Shown piece by piece: positions 16,898 through 26,697 of a DNA stretch of 64,000 nucleotides. The notes under the pieces are model-generated. The model was not told the DNA's origin and did not search any database. It worked only from the letters and a program-made list of their open reading frames with translations. Each line of letters begins with the position of its first letter. The stretch's first letter is position 1. The DNA comes from Phycisphaerae bacterium. GTDB taxonomy: Bacteria; Planctomycetota; Phycisphaerae; JAJVII01. A program made the translations under genes and the position numbers. The stretch lies in the NCBI GenBank assembly GCA_022072085.1, contig JAJVII010000041.1:1-64000 (forward strand), written 5' to 3'.

Positions 16898-17764
16898 ATG
16901 AAGGTCTGGCTCAATGGCAAACTCGTGGAAGAGGAAAACGCGACGGTTTCGGTCTACGACCACGGCCTGCTCTACGGCGACGGCGTCTTCGAGGGCATCC
17001 GCGCTTACAACGGCAAGGTCTTCCTGGTCCGTGAGCACGTGCGGCGGCTGTTCGAGTCGGCCCACGCCATCCGAATGAAGGTCCCCTACACGCAGGCACA
17101 GGTCGCGGAGTATATCGCCGACACGCTTAGGGCCAACAAGCTCAAGGACGCCTACATCCGCGTCGTCTGCACGCGCGGCTACGGGTTCATGGGGCTTGAC
17201 CCCGACCGCTGCACGCACCCGACCTTCTTCATCATCACCACCTCGATTACGCTCTACCCCGACGAGTGGTATGACCACGGCATGCCGATCGTCACGGCCT
17301 CGACAATCCGCAACCATCCCGACGCGATGTCGCCGCGGATCAAGAGCCTGAACTACCTCAACAACATCCTCGCAAAGATCGAGGCCAAGGACGCCGGCGT
17401 CATTGAGGCCGTCATGCTCAACCACGTCGGCAACGTCGCCGAATGCACCGGCGACAACATCTTCATCGTCGCCGGCGGCGAGCTGATCACCCCGCCGATC
17501 GCCTCGGGCATCCTGGTCGGCTGCACGCGCAACTTCGTCATGGGCCTGGCCCGCAAGGCCCGCATCCCCGTCCGAGAGATCGACATCACCCGCCACGACC
17601 TCTACACCGCCGACGAGTGCTTCCTCACCGGCACCGCGGCCGAGGTCATCCCCGTCTGCTCGGTGGACAAGCGGCTGATCGGCGACGGCAAGCCCGGGCC
17701 GATTACGAAGAAGCTGATGGCCGGTTTCGCCCGGGCCATCGGCCGATCGGTCCGCAAGGCATAG
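16898..17764 (+). CDS. ilvE: Branched-chain amino-acid aminotransferase (class IV)
   Basis: 288-residue PLP enzyme that transfers the amino group between glutamate and the 2-oxo acids of Val, Leu and Ile. Family features: WLNGKLVEEENATVSVYDHGLLYGDGVFEGIR split at the N-terminus, the PLP lysine at 149 in SPRIKSLNYLNNILAK, and ECTGDNIFIV and GTAAEVIPV toward the C-terminus. The length is normal for the short IlvE/DAAT group, so a D-amino-acid aminotransferase or aminodeoxychorismate lyase cannot be fully excluded. The ..YGDGVFEGIR and SLNYLNN motifs favour IlvE. Start ATG 16898 is preceded by GGCAGGTG. Confidence 0.88.
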   Translation: MKVWLNGKLVEEENATVSVYDHGLLYGDGVFEGIRAYNGKVFLVREHVRRLFESAHAIRMKVPYTQAQVAEYIADTLRANKLKDAYIRVVCTRGYGFMGLDPDRCTHPTFFIITTSITLYPDEWYDHGMPIVTASTIRNHPDAMSPRIKSLNYLNNILAKIEAKDAGVIEAVMLNHVGNVAECTGDNIFIVAGGELITPPIASGILVGCTRNFVMGLARKARIPVREIDITRHDLYTADECFLTGTAAEVIPVCSVDKRLIGDGKPGPITKKLMAGFARAIGRSVRKA

Positions 17765-17789
17765 CACCGCTCGCGTCGCGACAATCTGC

Positions 17790-17818
17790 TTGACCGCTTG
17801 TCCCCTCCTGGACAGAAT
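17790..17818 (+). promoter_or_regulatory. Promoter for the MttB-family gene
   Basis: -35 TTGACC (17790-17795), a 17-bp spacer and -10 CAGAAT (17813-17818). The start codon is at 17850. Confidence 0.55.
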
Positions 17819-17849
17819 CGCCCTGTCGCGGTCTTCCGGGAGGATCATC

Positions 17850-19286
17850 ATGCGAATGCGTCGCCTGGCCTATCGCGTCCTTGATGAGCAGGGCATCCGC
17901 CAGATTCACGCCGCCAGCCTGGAGATTCTCCAGCGGACCGGCAACGAGTTCCAGGATCCCGGCGCCCTCGAGCTGCTGGCCAAGGCCGGCTGCAAGATCG
18001 ACGGTCGGCGCGTCCGCATCCCCGAGAAACTCGTCGCCCGGGCCCTGGAATCGGCCCCGCCGAGCGTGACGCTCTATTCCCGCGACGGCTGCGAGGCCAT
18101 GGTTCTTGAGGGCTCGCGGACCTACAACGGCACCGGTTCGGACTGCCCGTTCACCATCGACGTGCAGACCGGCCTGCGGCGCGAGACGGTCAAGCAGGAT
18201 GTGATCGCACTGGCCCGCCTGGTCGACGGCCTGCCCAACCTCGACTTCGTCATGTGCATGGCTATCGCCAAGGACGTGCCTCGCCACGCCAGTTACGTTC
18301 ACCAGTTCGCCGCGATGGCCGCCGGCACGACCAAGCCGCTGGTCTACACCGCCGCCAATCTGGCCGACCAGGTGGCCATCCACCGCATCGCTTCGGCAGT
18401 CGCTGGCGGGGATGAGGCCCTGGCCGAGCGGCCGTTCCTGCTGCTCTACGCCGAGCCGATCCCCCCGCTGCTGCACACGCGGATGGGAATGGAGAAGCTG
18501 CTTTACTGTGCCCGCCACGGCATCCCCGTGACCTATCCGACCGGGGCGATGGCCGGCGCAACCGCCCCGGTCACCCTCGCCGGCGCCCTGGCGATGGGCA
18601 ACGCCGAGTGCCTCGCGGGCCTGGTCGCTCATCAACTCGCCGCCCCCGGCGCCCCCTTCGTCTACGGCGGAAACACCACGGCTATGGACATGCGTACCGG
18701 CTCGTTCACGTACGCCTCGCCGGAATTCCATCTCTGCTTCTCGGCCTACGCCGACCTGGCCCACCACTACTGCCTGCCGGTCTGGGCCCTGGCCGGAGCT
18801 TCCGACGCCAAGACCGTCGACGCCCAGGCCGGCGCTGAGGCGGCGATGCAGATCCTCATGGCCGAGCTCTCCGGCGCCCAGCTCATCCACGACATGGGCT
18901 ATCTTGACAGCGGGCTTTGCTCGTCGCCCGAGATGATCGTGCTGGCCGACGAGCTGGCGTCGATGGCCCGCTACATCAGCCGCGGCATCGAGATCAACGA
19001 CCGGACGCTGGCCCTTGACGTGATCGACCAGGTGGGCCCGACGGGCAACTACCTGATCCACGAGCACACGCTTGCCAACTTCCGCGAGGAGATATGGTTC
19101 CCCGATTCGATCTTCCGCGGCACCTACAGCTCGTGGAAGGAGGCCGGCGCCCGCGACATCCGGGCCGCGCTGCTGGCCAAGGCCCGCCGTATCCTGGATG
19201 AGCACGAAGTCCCGCCGCTGCCCGTCGACGTGCAGGCCGCTATAGCCGCGGTTCTGGCCGACTACGACGCCGCCACACCGACTTGA
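17850..19286 (+). CDS. MttB-family (non-pyrrolysine) methyltransferase
   Basis: 478 residues, trimethylamine methyltransferase superfamily (PF06253). Family members move a methyl group from a quaternary or tertiary amine to a corrinoid protein. Typical stretches are YNGTGSDCPFTIDVQTGLRR, TTKPLVYTAANL, GMEKLLYCARHGIPVTYPTG and FVYGGNTTAMDM. The frame has no internal amber codon. Pyrrolysine MttB carries Pyl in its central barrel; here the comparable region reads PVWALAGASDAKTVDAQAGAEA split by position, so it belongs to the non-Pyl group, which includes the glycine-betaine enzyme MtgB and relatives for other betaines. Start ATG 17850 has GGGAGG six bases upstream. No corrinoid protein, activase or partner methyltransferase is nearby. 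Confidence 0.85.
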   Translation: MRMRRLAYRVLDEQGIRQIHAASLEILQRTGNEFQDPGALELLAKAGCKIDGRRVRIPEKLVARALESAPPSVTLYSRDGCEAMVLEGSRTYNGTGSDCPFTIDVQTGLRRETVKQDVIALARLVDGLPNLDFVMCMAIAKDVPRHASYVHQFAAMAAGTTKPLVYTAANLADQVAIHRIASAVAGGDEALAERPFLLLYAEPIPPLLHTRMGMEKLLYCARHGIPVTYPTGAMAGATAPVTLAGALAMGNAECLAGLVAHQLAAPGAPFVYGGNTTAMDMRTGSFTYASPEFHLCFSAYADLAHHYCLPVWALAGASDAKTVDAQAGAEAAMQILMAELSGAQLIHDMGYLDSGLCSSPEMIVLADELASMARYISRGIEINDRTLALDVIDQVGPTGNYLIHEHTLANFREEIWFPDSIFRGTYSSWKEAGARDIRAALLAKARRILDEHEVPPLPVDVQAAIAAVLADYDAATPT

Positions 19287-19333
19287 GGCGGCCCGTAGGA
19301 CGCGGCAGAACTCACTCGGACTGGAGCTGCAAC

Positions 19334-19945
19334 ATGCACATCGCGTTGCGGTCGCTCGGGTTTGTGGCGTCGTTCCTGTCGATGGCGGCGTTGGCCGGGT
19401 GCGCGACTCAGTCGCCAGCCGCCGCCGAGGCGACGGATCTGCTGTCGGCCGATCGCATGTCGCACTGGCATCTGGCGGCGGGTTACGAGAAATCCAAGCC
19501 TTGGACGCTGGCCGACGGGGTTTACCACGGCTACGGCAGCATCGTCTGCTACGACGAGGTCTTTACCGACTACGTGCTCGACGCCGACTTTCTGTTCAAC
19601 GACGCGGAGGGGGGCATTCACGTCCGCAGCGACGGCTCGGCCCGCCGGTCATGGGAGGTTGGCTACGAGCTGGACATCGACTGGGCCGGCGATCTCAGGG
19701 AGGGCCACATTCACTTTCCCGTCAAGCCCAAGCCCTACGCGGGCGAGGGCCGCTTCGAGCCGGGCAAGTGGCACCACGTCCGCATCGAGGCCGTCGGCCC
19801 GCACGTCACGGTCCAACTCGACGGCCGGCCGGTGCTTTCGTTCAAGGACAACGGGTATCGCAGCGGGCAGATATGCCTTCAGGGGGAGAGCAACGGCGTG
19901 CGCTATCGTAACATCCGCGTGACGCGCCTCGCGCCGGCGAAGTAG
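19334..19945 (+). CDS. DUF1080 (3-keto-disaccharide hydrolase-like) lipoprotein
   Basis: 203 residues. The signal peptide ends in a lipobox (ALAGC near residue 22), so it should be lipid-anchored. The mature part is one DUF1080 domain (PF06439), a concanavalin-like beta sandwich: [25 protein letters not shown] split by position, [33 protein letters not shown], and [19 protein letters not shown]. The family is greatly expanded in Planctomycetota and is linked to glycan breakdown. The substrate here is unknown. GGAG lies 8 bases before the ATG. A perfect 11-bp hairpin spans the stop codon. Confidence 0.85.
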   Translation: MHIALRSLGFVASFLSMAALAGCATQSPAAAEATDLLSADRMSHWHLAAGYEKSKPWTLADGVYHGYGSIVCYDEVFTDYVLDADFLFNDAEGGIHVRSDGSARRSWEVGYELDIDWAGDLREGHIHFPVKPKPYAGEGRFEPGKWHHVRIEAVGPHVTVQLDGRPVLSFKDNGYRSGQICLQGESNGVRYRNIRVTRLAPAK

Positions 19946-19958
19946 ACGCGCGAGGCGC
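19924..19958 (+). terminator. Hairpin enclosing the DUF1080 stop codon
   Basis: Arms GCGCCTCGCGC (19924-19934) and GCGCGAGGCGC (19948-19958) are perfectly complementary. The 13-nt loop contains the TAG at 19943-19945. No T-run follows, so a simple rho-independent terminator is not certain; it may instead protect the 3' end. Confidence 0.5.
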
Positions 19959-20082
19959 ATTCCCGGGCCGAAATAGTCGCTGGCGGGGGGGCCGCATCCG
20001 GCTTAAGATGGTGCACGGCTGCACGCCGTGCGGGGGTGGCGGCGGCCGCGAATCTTACACGGCACCAGCCCTCGGAGAGGAC

Positions 20083-21234
<1,152 letters not shown>

Positions 21235-21238
21235 TTTA

Positions 21239-21321
21239 TCCGCAGAATTCGGGACACGGAATTTCACCTGTGGGACGCGACCGGCCGACCTGACACCGAA
21301 ATCCTCATTCCGCATTCCGCA
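21239..21321 (+). repeat. Imperfect palindrome, GGAATGCGGAAT word type
   Basis: Left arm about 21239-21267 (CCGCAGAATTCGGGACACGG...) and right arm 21298-21321 (GAAATCCTCATTCCGCATTC...) are imperfect inverted copies. It begins 4 nt after the moxR stop and ends 8 nt before the DUF58 start. Confidence 0.6.
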
Positions 21322-21329
21322 CTTGTGAC

Positions 21330-22226
21330 ATGGCAACCGCGACGGAATACCTTCGGCCAGACGTGATCAGCCAGGTGGAGAACCTGGAACTGCGGGCCCG
21401 GTTCATCGTGCAGGGGTTCCTCTCGGGGCTCAATCAGTCGCCCTATCACGGCTTTTCAGCGGAGTTCAGCGAGCACCGCAAGTACGAGCGCGGCGATGAC
21501 CTGCGGACCATCGACTGGAACGTCTTCGCCAAGACCGACCGCTACTACATCAAGAAGTTCCAGGCCGAGACCAACCTGGACACCTTTCTCCTTGTAGACA
21601 CCTCGGCGTCGATGGACTACGGCACGGAAGGCTACATGACCAAGTTCGACTACGCGATCTGCATCGCCGCGGCGCTGGGCTACATGTCGCTCAGCCAGCA
21701 GGACGCCGTCGGGCTGGCGATCTTCGACGACAAGCTCCGCGCCTTCCTGCCGCCCAAGAGCAAGCGGACGCACCTGTTCAACATCCTCTCGCACCTGGCC
21801 AACACCAGGCCCAAAGGCGAGACCAACCTGGCCGAGTCGCTCCACGCGATCGCCGGGCGCGTCAAGAAGCGCGGACTGATGATCGTGCTCTCGGACCTGC
21901 TGGCCGATCAGGAGCCGGTCATCGAGGCCCTGCACCACCTCCGCTTCCGCGGCCACGACCTGATCGTCATGCAGGTGCTGGACGTCTCCGAGGCCACGTT
22001 CCCCTTCCAGGGCCAGGTGCGGTTCGAGGACGCCGAGTCGGCCGACCGCCTGGACGTCGACCCGGTGAGCATCCGCGCCGGCTATCTCGAGAGCCTCCGC
22101 AAGTTCATCGGCGTCTATCGCCACGAGTGCCTGCTGATGCAGGCCGATTTCACGACCGTCGACACCTCCATGACCTTCGACAAGGCCCTGCTCGAATTCC
22201 TGATCCAACGCCAGAGCCGGTTCTGA
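21330..22226 (+). CDS. DUF58/VWA-like protein of the MoxR operon
   Basis: 298 residues, DUF58 family (PF01882). Family start: LELRARFIVQGFLSGLNQSPYHGFS...F.E.RKYERGDDLRTIDWNVFAKTDRYYIKKF, split by position. A VWA-like metal site DTSAS (90-94) lies inside LLVDTSASMDYG, followed by ALGYMSLSQQDAVGLAIFDD. DUF58 proteins are the usual partners of MoxR and are encoded directly after it. The start has no visible Shine-Dalgarno sequence because a palindromic repeat ends 8 nt before the ATG; coupling to moxR translation is possible. Confidence 0.9.
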   Translation: MATATEYLRPDVISQVENLELRARFIVQGFLSGLNQSPYHGFSAEFSEHRKYERGDDLRTIDWNVFAKTDRYYIKKFQAETNLDTFLLVDTSASMDYGTEGYMTKFDYAICIAAALGYMSLSQQDAVGLAIFDDKLRAFLPPKSKRTHLFNILSHLANTRPKGETNLAESLHAIAGRVKKRGLMIVLSDLLADQEPVIEALHHLRFRGHDLIVMQVLDVSEATFPFQGQVRFEDAESADRLDVDPVSIRAGYLESLRKFIGVYRHECLLMQADFTTVDTSMTFDKALLEFLIQRQSRF

Positions 22227-22237
22227 GAACCGGAAGG

Positions 22238-22363
22238 ACAAACGCAGAGGGACAGAGGGGGAACAGAGGTGCAGAGGAGGATTGCAGGAACGGGGCGAAG
22301 GCAGAATTCCGAATCGAAAATCACTCTGTCTTATCTCTGCCTTCTCTGCTCCTCTGCGTTCGT
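22238..22363 (+). repeat. Imperfect palindrome, CAGAGG word type
   Basis: Left arm 22238-22280 is built from AGAGG words (AAACGCAGAGGGACAGAGG...). Right arm 22324-22363 is the inverted counterpart (...GCTCCTCTGCGTTCGT). It begins 11 nt after the DUF58 stop and ends 23 nt before the next ATG. Confidence 0.7.
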
Positions 22364-22386
22364 CTTATCTTCTTCCTGAGACGCAC

Positions 22387-24054
22387 ATGGCCAAAGAAAT
22401 TGAAATTCCTCAGCCGCGAAAGCCGGTCGGACCCGGACGGCTGGCCCTGCGCATTTTCGGCTTGGCCGTGGCGCTTCTGATCGTCTGGCACATCATCGAA
22501 TGGTTCACCGTGTCCAGCAGCCGCATCGAGGTCGGCGCCGCCACGACCGTGCTGACCGCTCCGCTGGACGCCCAGGGTGTCCCGGATTATCGGGCTGCGC
22601 TGAACGCGGAATACGGCCGCGGCGCGACGCCCGCCGACAACGTGGCCGTCGCCCTGCTCGACGCATTCGGGCCCGACGTGCTCCCAAAGGATAAGGCCGT
22701 CCGCGCCGACGTGCTGGCTCTGCTGGGCGTGGCCGAACCGCCTGCCGGCGGCGATTACTTCACGGACGTTGCGTCGGCTGCTCGAATCCTCGAAAAGGGG
22801 ACCGCCACCGAGCCGGCCTCCGACGAGGCCGTCAAGGAAACCGCCGACTCGATCAACCGCGACCTGGACGCCGCGCTGCTCGACCCCTGGACCGCCGGCG
22901 ATCACCCCCTGCTGGCGGCCTGGCTGGAGATGAACCGCGCTCACCTGCCGGCGATCCAGTCGGCCAGCCGACGGGGCCGCTTCTTCTGGCCGCTGATCCC
23001 CGATGACCTCTCGCCCGGGTCAGCCGACGGCCAGCCGGCTGACCCGCGCTACTGGAACATGGTTCCTGACGCCGGCTGGGCCCTGGTCGCCGACGCGATG
23101 CTCCAGATCGGGCGCGGGCAAGCGGCGCCGGCCATCGACGACCTGCTGGCTGCCCATCGCCTGGCCCGGCTCCAGGGGCAGGATCCGACGCAGCTCGGCC
23201 GATTCATCGCCCTGCTGCTTCGCTGGCGGGCCGCCCGCGGGGTCACCTGCCTGGCCCAGCGCGAGCTGCTCGACGGGCCGACGGCCCGCTCGCTGCTGGC
23301 CAGCCTGAACGCGCTGGACGAGCTGCCGCCGATGGCGTCGATTGTCGATCACGGGCAGCGGCTGGTCGTGCTGCGTTCGCTGATCGCCCAGTCGCATCGC
23401 GAGACCTGGTGCGACTGGAACGCGATTCTGAGGCGGACCAACGGCTACTTCGACCAGCTCGTCGCCGCCGGGCGGATCGCGGACTATCCGGAGCGGGCCA
23501 AGGCCTTCGAGGAACTGCTGAGCCGCCAGCCGCCCGGAGTCGGCGGCGGGGCGGTGTTCAAGTCGCTGGTCGCCCGGCTGGTGCTGACCGGCCCGACGCT
23601 GCGGCAGACGCTCAGCGGCGGCTACGCCTACATGCTGTTCGCCCAGGCGTTCGGGCCCAACGTGGTCGGCGTCTCGCGGGCCGACGAGCAAGCCCGCATG
23701 GCCGACATGGTCTCGCGGCTTGCGTTGTCGCTGGCGGCCTACAAGGCCGACCACGGCGGATACCCCGACGCCCTGGCGGCGCTGGCCCCGGACTACGTGC
23801 CGGCGGTTCCAGCCGACTGGTTCGTCAACCAGCCGCTGCACTACGCCCGCGAGGGGGCCGGCTACCTGCTCTACAGCGTCGGAGCGAACATGACCGACGA
23901 CGGCGGCCAGATGGACGTCGTCCGCCGCGACCAGAAGGACGACAAGGGCCCGAACAGGGACGACATCGCCGTCCGCGTGGCCCCCGCCGCCGCCAGCCAG
24001 CCGGCGGCGGAGATCGCGGGCGACCAGGAGACGACGACGGCGCCGGCCCGTTGA
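22387..24054 (+). CDS. Unknown membrane-anchored protein of the MoxR operon
   Basis: 555 residues, no family recognised for most of it. One N-terminal helix (about 22-40, LALRIFGLAVALLIVWHII) anchors a large extracytoplasmic domain that looks mostly alpha-helical, with several A/L-rich repeats (about 110-440). The end of the domain (LAAYKADHGGYPDALAALAP, then VPAVPADWFVNQPLHY, LLYSVGANMTDDGG) matches the C-terminal pattern of type II pseudopilin-like proteins (YpdsL..L.P.yl...P.DpF.g.pL.Y...g.gf.lYSvG.n..DdGG), although no prepilin N-terminus is present. Its position between DUF58 and BatA-like genes suggests a role with the MoxR machine. The tail (about 515-555) is polar and low-complexity. 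Confidence 0.8.
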   Translation: MAKEIEIPQPRKPVGPGRLALRIFGLAVALLIVWHIIEWFTVSSSRIEVGAATTVLTAPLDAQGVPDYRAALNAEYGRGATPADNVAVALLDAFGPDVLPKDKAVRADVLALLGVAEPPAGGDYFTDVASAARILEKGTATEPASDEAVKETADSINRDLDAALLDPWTAGDHPLLAAWLEMNRAHLPAIQSASRRGRFFWPLIPDDLSPGSADGQPADPRYWNMVPDAGWALVADAMLQIGRGQAAPAIDDLLAAHRLARLQGQDPTQLGRFIALLLRWRAARGVTCLAQRELLDGPTARSLLASLNALDELPPMASIVDHGQRLVVLRSLIAQSHRETWCDWNAILRRTNGYFDQLVAAGRIADYPERAKAFEELLSRQPPGVGGGAVFKSLVARLVLTGPTLRQTLSGGYAYMLFAQAFGPNVVGVSRADEQARMADMVSRLALSLAAYKADHGGYPDALAALAPDYVPAVPADWFVNQPLHYAREGAGYLLYSVGANMTDDGGQMDVVRRDQKDDKGPNRDDIAVRVAPAAASQPAAEIAGDQETTTAPAR

Positions 24055-24060
24055 CCGGAG

Positions 24061-24212
24061 TTCACCGCAAAGACGCGAAGAACGCGAAGAAGAGAAGACG
24101 GGGATTGAACCGCCAAGAGCACGAAAGGCACTGACGATCTCATTCCCTTGGTGTCCTTCGTGTTCTTGGTGATTCAATTCCCATTCTTTGCGCCCTTTGC
24201 GTCTTGGCGGTG
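24061..24212 (+). repeat. Nested palindrome: one repeat inside another
   Basis: Outer arms are 24061-24089 (TTCACCGCAAAGACGCGAAG...) and 24186-24212 (...CCCTTTGCGTCTTGGCGGTGA). Inner arms are 24104-24131 (ATTGAACCGCCAAGAGCACG...) and 24148-24179 (...TCGTGTTCTTGGTGATTCAAT). The outer pair is of the same type as 15885-16022. The element starts 6 nt after the upstream stop and fills the gap before the BatA-like gene. The remaining 93 nt before the ATG at 24306 show nothing else. Confidence 0.8.
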
Positions 24213-24305
24213 AGGGCTTCTCCGCCTTGACGCCCGCGGCGGTCAGGGGTAACGTCGAGTGATCGGCGATCGTGCCACCCCCGCGACCCGAAGCGGTGCC
24301 GCCTG

Positions 24306-26663
24306 ATGAATCCGACGCTGGCCATCACGTTCGTTCACACCGCCATCCTGGGGGCGGCGGCGGCGGCTGTGCTGCCGGTCATCATCCATCTGCTGCTCCG
24401 CTCCAAGCCGCGGCTGGTCGTTTTCCCGGCCATGCGGTTCGTCCGCCAGACGCACATGGCCAACGTCAGCATGAACCGCATCAAGCACCTGATCCTGCTG
24501 ATGATGCGGATGGCGGCGATCGCGCTGATCGCGTTCGTGCTGGCTCGGCCGATGATCCGGACCGAAGGCTCGATCCACCTCGGGGCCAAGGAGCCGGTCT
24601 CGGCGGTAGTCATCATGGACGCCTCCGGCTCGATGTCCTATCGCGTCGCCCGCGAGAACCGCCGCACCCGCCTGGATGTCGGCAAGGACAACGCCATCCG
24701 CCTGCTGGAGAAACTCCCCGACGGCTCGCAGTCGGCGGTGCTCTGGCCGGGTCGGCCGACGGCGGACCTGAAGGTTGCGCCGGGGGTCAAGACCTCGGTC
24801 GATCTGATCCAGGAGCTGTCGGACAGCCCCGAGGCCCAGGACAAGGGGCTGGCCAGCTACCGCCGCGGGCAGCGGGCGAACATGGTCCAGATGGTCGACC
24901 AGGCCTACACGATCCTCAAGGACGCTCCGAACAAGAAGCACGAGATCTACATCGTCAGCGACCGCGCTCAGGACAGTTGGTCGGGGCTGAGCCCTGGAAC
25001 CTGGGCCAGCCGGGACGACGTAAACGTCTTCCTGCTGGACGTCGCGGCCAGCGACAACCAGGACTTCCTGATCTCGTCGGCGCGGTGGGAGGCCGAGGTC
25101 ATCAGCCCCAAGCGGCGCGGGCGGCTGACCGTCGAGGTCCGCTCCAACGACCTGGCGGCCGATTTGCGGACGCTGTTCCTTCAGATGCAGCAGGTCCACG
25201 CGGAGCCCGGCGGGCCGGCCCGGGGCGCGGACGCCGGGGAGGCGGCCACCGAGACCGGCAAGCTGCGGGCCGAGGTGAAGCTGCCCGGCAAAGCGACGAC
25301 GGCCGCCGCGACGTTTGAGCTGCCGCTGCTGGCGCCGGGGCTCTACGCGGGCAAGGTCTGGATCGACGACGAGGACGAGATCGACGAGGACAACGTTTAC
25401 TACCTGGCGCTGGAGGTGGGCAACCTGCCGCTGGTGATGGTGATCGAGAAGGACGTCGCCCAGGAGTATTCGACGCCGCGCTTGGTGCGGGCCGCCCTGG
25501 CCCCGCCGCACCTGGAGGTGCACGGGGAGGCGAAGTTCGACCTGGTGCGGATTCCGGCGACGGACTTCGTGGTCAAGCGGCCCCAGGACCGCAAGCTCCT
25601 GGAAGGGGCCCAGGCGGTGATACTGGCCGACGTCGATGCCCTGGTCGAGGGGCAGTGGACGGCGCTGAAGGACTACGTCGGCGGCGGGGGCACGCTGGTC
25701 ACACTGCTGGGTCCGACGACCAACGCCCAGTCGCTGGTGACGACCGAATCGCTGGGCGTGCTGCCGATCCGCGGGCTGGTGGGCAGGATCCAGTCGCCCG
25801 AAGGCGTCCAGCCCGCGCTGCCCGACTTCACGCACAACGCTGTCATGCGGACCTACCTCCAGAACGACCTCAAGCCGATGCTCGACCGCGAGAAGGTCTA
25901 CCAGTACTGGGCGATCCAGGACGCCGACAAGAAGCAGCCCGGCGTCGACACTCTGCTGCATCTGGCGGGCGCCAACCCGGCGCCGCTGCTGCTGGAGCGC
26001 CAGTTCGGCGCGACTGGCGGCCACAGCCTGCTGCTGACCACCTCGCCCCAGCCGGCCTGGAGCGAGTGGATCCAGATGGGTTCCAACACCTGGACCACGC
26101 TGCTCTACTCGATGGTCATGGGCTACAACCGCGGCACGCAGCAGGCCTACCAGTTCGTCATGGACGCCAAGACCAGTGAGACCGTGCTGACCGCGCCACC
26201 CAGCTTCCGCGTTGGCGACGCCGTCGAAATCCCGCCGGACGGGCGGAAGCGCGGCTCGCTGACCGTCGGCGCCACCACGGGCAAGGCGGCTCTGCACACG
26301 CAATACACCGGCGTGTGGGAAGTGGATTTCCAGGGGGCCAACGGGGCCACGCGGCCGGTCATCTACGCCGTGAACGCCGACCCGCACGAATACGACCTGG
26401 TGAAGATCGACGCGGACCAGATCGCGGCCGGTTTCCCGCGGGACCGGTTCATCCTGGTCCAGGACCCCTCAGACCTGGAACGGGGCCAGGCCCGGGCCCG
26501 CTCCAGCCAGGAGGAGATCGGCGCCCTGGTCGGCTTGGCGTTGCTGCTGCTGTTGATCGGGGAGTCGTTCTTCTCCAACCGCTTCTACCGTCGGCCCGCG
26601 GCATCGGCCCTGGACAGGCCCGGAGGGCTGCCAGGGCCCGGGGCGGAAACCGACGCCGCCTGA
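24306..26663 (+). CDS. BatA-like VWA membrane protein
   Basis: 785 residues. The N-terminal BatA region (PF07584) has two helices: about 10-30 (including LPVIIHLLLRSKPRLVVFPA) and 61-80, with the usual HLLLR...FPAMRFV spacing. A VWA domain follows with MIDAS DASGSMS (105-111). Further on is a glutamine-amidotransferase-like stretch (YVGGGGTLVTLLGP) and a last helix at about 738-757 (IGALVGLALLLLLIGESFF). This is the layout of large planctomycete BatA proteins. It should be one of the VWA clients of the MoxR ATPase, at the inner membrane, with most of the mass outside. Confidence 0.87.
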   Translation: MNPTLAITFVHTAILGAAAAAVLPVIIHLLLRSKPRLVVFPAMRFVRQTHMANVSMNRIKHLILLMMRMAAIALIAFVLARPMIRTEGSIHLGAKEPVSAVVIMDASGSMSYRVARENRRTRLDVGKDNAIRLLEKLPDGSQSAVLWPGRPTADLKVAPGVKTSVDLIQELSDSPEAQDKGLASYRRGQRANMVQMVDQAYTILKDAPNKKHEIYIVSDRAQDSWSGLSPGTWASRDDVNVFLLDVAASDNQDFLISSARWEAEVISPKRRGRLTVEVRSNDLAADLRTLFLQMQQVHAEPGGPARGADAGEAATETGKLRAEVKLPGKATTAAATFELPLLAPGLYAGKVWIDDEDEIDEDNVYYLALEVGNLPLVMVIEKDVAQEYSTPRLVRAALAPPHLEVHGEAKFDLVRIPATDFVVKRPQDRKLLEGAQAVILADVDALVEGQWTALKDYVGGGGTLVTLLGPTTNAQSLVTTESLGVLPIRGLVGRIQSPEGVQPALPDFTHNAVMRTYLQNDLKPMLDREKVYQYWAIQDADKKQPGVDTLLHLAGANPAPLLLERQFGATGGHSLLLTTSPQPAWSEWIQMGSNTWTTLLYSMVMGYNRGTQQAYQFVMDAKTSETVLTAPPSFRVGDAVEIPPDGRKRGSLTVGATTGKAALHTQYTGVWEVDFQGANGATRPVIYAVNADPHEYDLVKIDADQIAAGFPRDRFILVQDPSDLERGQARARSSQEEIGALVGLALLLLLIGESFFSNRFYRRPAASALDRPGGLPGPGAETDAA

Positions 26664-26697
26664 GCCCTGCTGGGGCCCCGAAACCGCGGTTTTTGCT

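Noticed and set aside
14092-16920. 942-codon minus-strand open frame
   Set aside because: Runs antisense through two well-supported ABC genes and a palindromic repeat; composition is that of a shadow frame.
18740-18850. Pyrrolysine codon in the MttB-family gene
   Set aside because: The frame has no internal TAG; the comparable site is an ordinary sense codon.
20013-20031. Terminator before moxR
   Set aside because: A perfect 7-bp hairpin but no T-run after it; it lies in the moxR leader.
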